Below are positions 46,263 through 47,220 of a stretch of DNA of 47,220 nucleotides, one piece after another. Where the stretch lies: the NCBI RefSeq assembly GCF_029335485.1, contig NZ_JARJLM010000349.1, positions 1 to 47,220 of the forward strand. Direction: 5' to 3'. Every line of letters begins with the position of its first letter. Within the stretch, counting starts at the first letter, position 1. The DNA is from Cupriavidus basilensis (GTDB lineage Bacteria; Pseudomonadota; Gammaproteobacteria; Burkholderiales; Burkholderiaceae). The notes beneath the pieces were generated by a model. It searched no databases. It had not been told where the DNA came from and saw only the letters and a list, made by a program, of their open reading frames with translations. Position numbers and translations under genes: made by a program.

Positions 46263-47220
46263 ATGGACTTCACCCGTTTCGCCGAAGACGACAGCTCTAC
46301 GCTCCTGCATGCCACTGCCGGCACGCCAGGCACCTCCGCGCTTGACTGGATGTGCGCCCAGTTCGCCTTGCGCGTGGTGTGCGCGCTGGGGCCGCGCTTC
46401 AATCTGCGCAGCAACATCAACGACATACTGACCGTCAGTGCCCAGGAAATGGTCTGGCCCTATGGCGTGGTGCTGCGCGTCCAGCGTTTTCTGGCGGCGC
46501 GCTGCGCCGATATGCCGGCCTGGAAGGGCGCCGCGCGGCTGACGCCCGAGGAGTTTCTGGAGCGGCACGGGCAATGGAACAGCGCCTTCGACGAAAGCGC
46601 ATTGTTCTACTACCTTGACGAGTACGTCAAGCACCACGCCAAGGACATGTTCGCCGTGTTCGATGTGTCGGCGGCGTCGCTGGCCGCGCGCCTGGATGGC
46701 GAGCGCGTGCTGCTGGTGCGCAATATCGACATGCTCAGCCATGTGCTCGACCTGCCGGAGCACGAACGCAAGCTGCTGCTGTACGCGGCGCTGGCCAAAT
46801 ACAAGCGCGACCTGCGCGCGGTAATGGTGGATTGCAAGGTGGCGCACAGCCAGGAGGCCTTCCAGATCCTGGCCGGGCTGACCGGCGCCAGCCCGGGCGC
46901 GGTGGCGGCCTCGCTACGGCCCGGTTCTCGCCTGGAGACGCTCAACCTGATCGAGCAGCCCTTGCCCGAGAACAGCGTGACGGATCTCGGCGACCTGATG
47001 CGGCTGTCGGATCGCTTGCTGCACGTGCTGCTCGGCAACTACGCGAACGAGGCCGAGATGATGGCGGTCTTCACGCGGCCGGCGGCGGCGCCTACGCTGG
47101 GCACCGGCGACTATCCGCATGTGGAGACCGATGCACGTTACCTGTCGGCGCTGCTGGCGAACGCCACGCGGCAGCACGCCTGCGGCGTCAATGTGCTGAT
47201 CTACGGTCCGCCGGGAACCG
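46263..47220 (+). CDS. AAA+ ATPase, N-terminal part, runs off the right edge
   Basis: The frame is open from ATG 46263 to the window end (319 codons). The first about 300 residues have no domain I can name: mostly helical with LDWMCAQFALRVVCALGPRF, FYYLDEYVKHHAKDMFAV and LLGNYANEAEMMAVFTRP. It then reaches the Walker A start YGPPGT at 314-319, so a standard AAA+ module should follow. Similar large ATPases with an uncharacterised N-terminus are found in Burkholderiaceae. GAGAGGA lies about 8 bases before the start codon. Confidence 0.82.
   Translation, partial: MDFTRFAEDDSSTLLHATAGTPGTSALDWMCAQFALRVVCALGPRFNLRSNINDILTVSAQEMVWPYGVVLRVQRFLAARCADMPAWKGAARLTPEEFLERHGQWNSAFDESALFYYLDEYVKHHAKDMFAVFDVSAASLAARLDGERVLLVRNIDMLSHVLDLPEHERKLLLYAALAKYKRDLRAVMVDCKVAHSQEAFQILAGLTGASPGAVAASLRPGSRLETLNLIEQPLPENSVTDLGDLMRLSDRLLHVLLGNYANEAEMMAVFTRPAAAPTLGTGDYPHVETDARYLSALLANATRQHACGVNVLIYGPPGT

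Noticed and set aside
46031-46426. 131-codon minus-strand frame across the AAA+ gene start
   Set aside because: It crosses both the Fur-like site and the AAA+ start, lacks a ribosome site and shows no domain.

Overview
The window is a GC-rich chromosomal segment from a beta-proteobacterium of the Burkholderiaceae, most likely Cupriavidus or a close Ralstonia relative. This rests on gene order and protein character: the rne / rluC / maf / yceD-rpmF-plsX-fabH-fabD-fabG-acpP-fabF block runs straight into the rpoE-rseA-rseB-degP / lepA-lepB-rnc-era-recO-pdxJ-acpS-nagZ block. The species call is inference from familiarity; no database was searched.

Layout. (1) 246-3329 is ribonuclease E on the minus strand, with a long divergent gap to rluC. 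(2) 4090-7400 (plus) holds rluC, a HAD phosphatase, a small Rieske protein and an S49 (SppA-like) peptidase. (3) 7465-8862 (minus) holds an RsmI-like methyltransferase and a Maf/YceF pyrophosphatase. (4) 9093-16033 (plus) is the yceD-rpmF and fatty-acid synthesis cluster. (5) 16014-21028 (plus) is a small YgfX-like membrane protein, the envelope-stress sigma factor with its anti-sigma pair, a DegP/MucD protease and a glutaredoxin-like protein. (6) 21286-29391 (plus) is lepA, lepB, a DUF4845-like protein, rnc, era, recO, pdxJ, acpS and nagZ, many overlapping by a few bases. (7) 29499-31507 (minus) is EF-P with its rhamnosyltransferase EarP; EF-P carries Arg32, the residue EarP modifies. (8) 31620-35016 (plus) is uvrC, pgsA, two identical tRNA-Gly genes and tRNA-Cys.

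From about 35 kb the content becomes more accessory: a frameshifted gene remnant, a chemotaxis receptor, a KefB-type antiporter without its regulatory domain, a divergent LysR/YeiH pair sharing a striking inverted repeat, a tRNA-Leu, two small secreted repeat proteins, a GlcG/HbpS-type protein and an iron/heme group (hemP; tonB-exbB-exbD) with two Fur-box-like sites. The window ends inside an AAA+ ATPase gene.

No mobile element, prophage or CRISPR array was seen, and most of the window is core housekeeping. The least explained items are: a 21-codon membrane-peptide frame with a strong ribosome site between the Fur-like site and tonB (45879-45944); a secreted protein made of 12-residue repeats (42188-42451); two similar 8-10-8 inverted repeats (39974-39999 and 37537-37562); the RcsB/NarL-like inverted repeat at 35542-35557; and the poorly characterised N-terminal half of the AAA+ protein.
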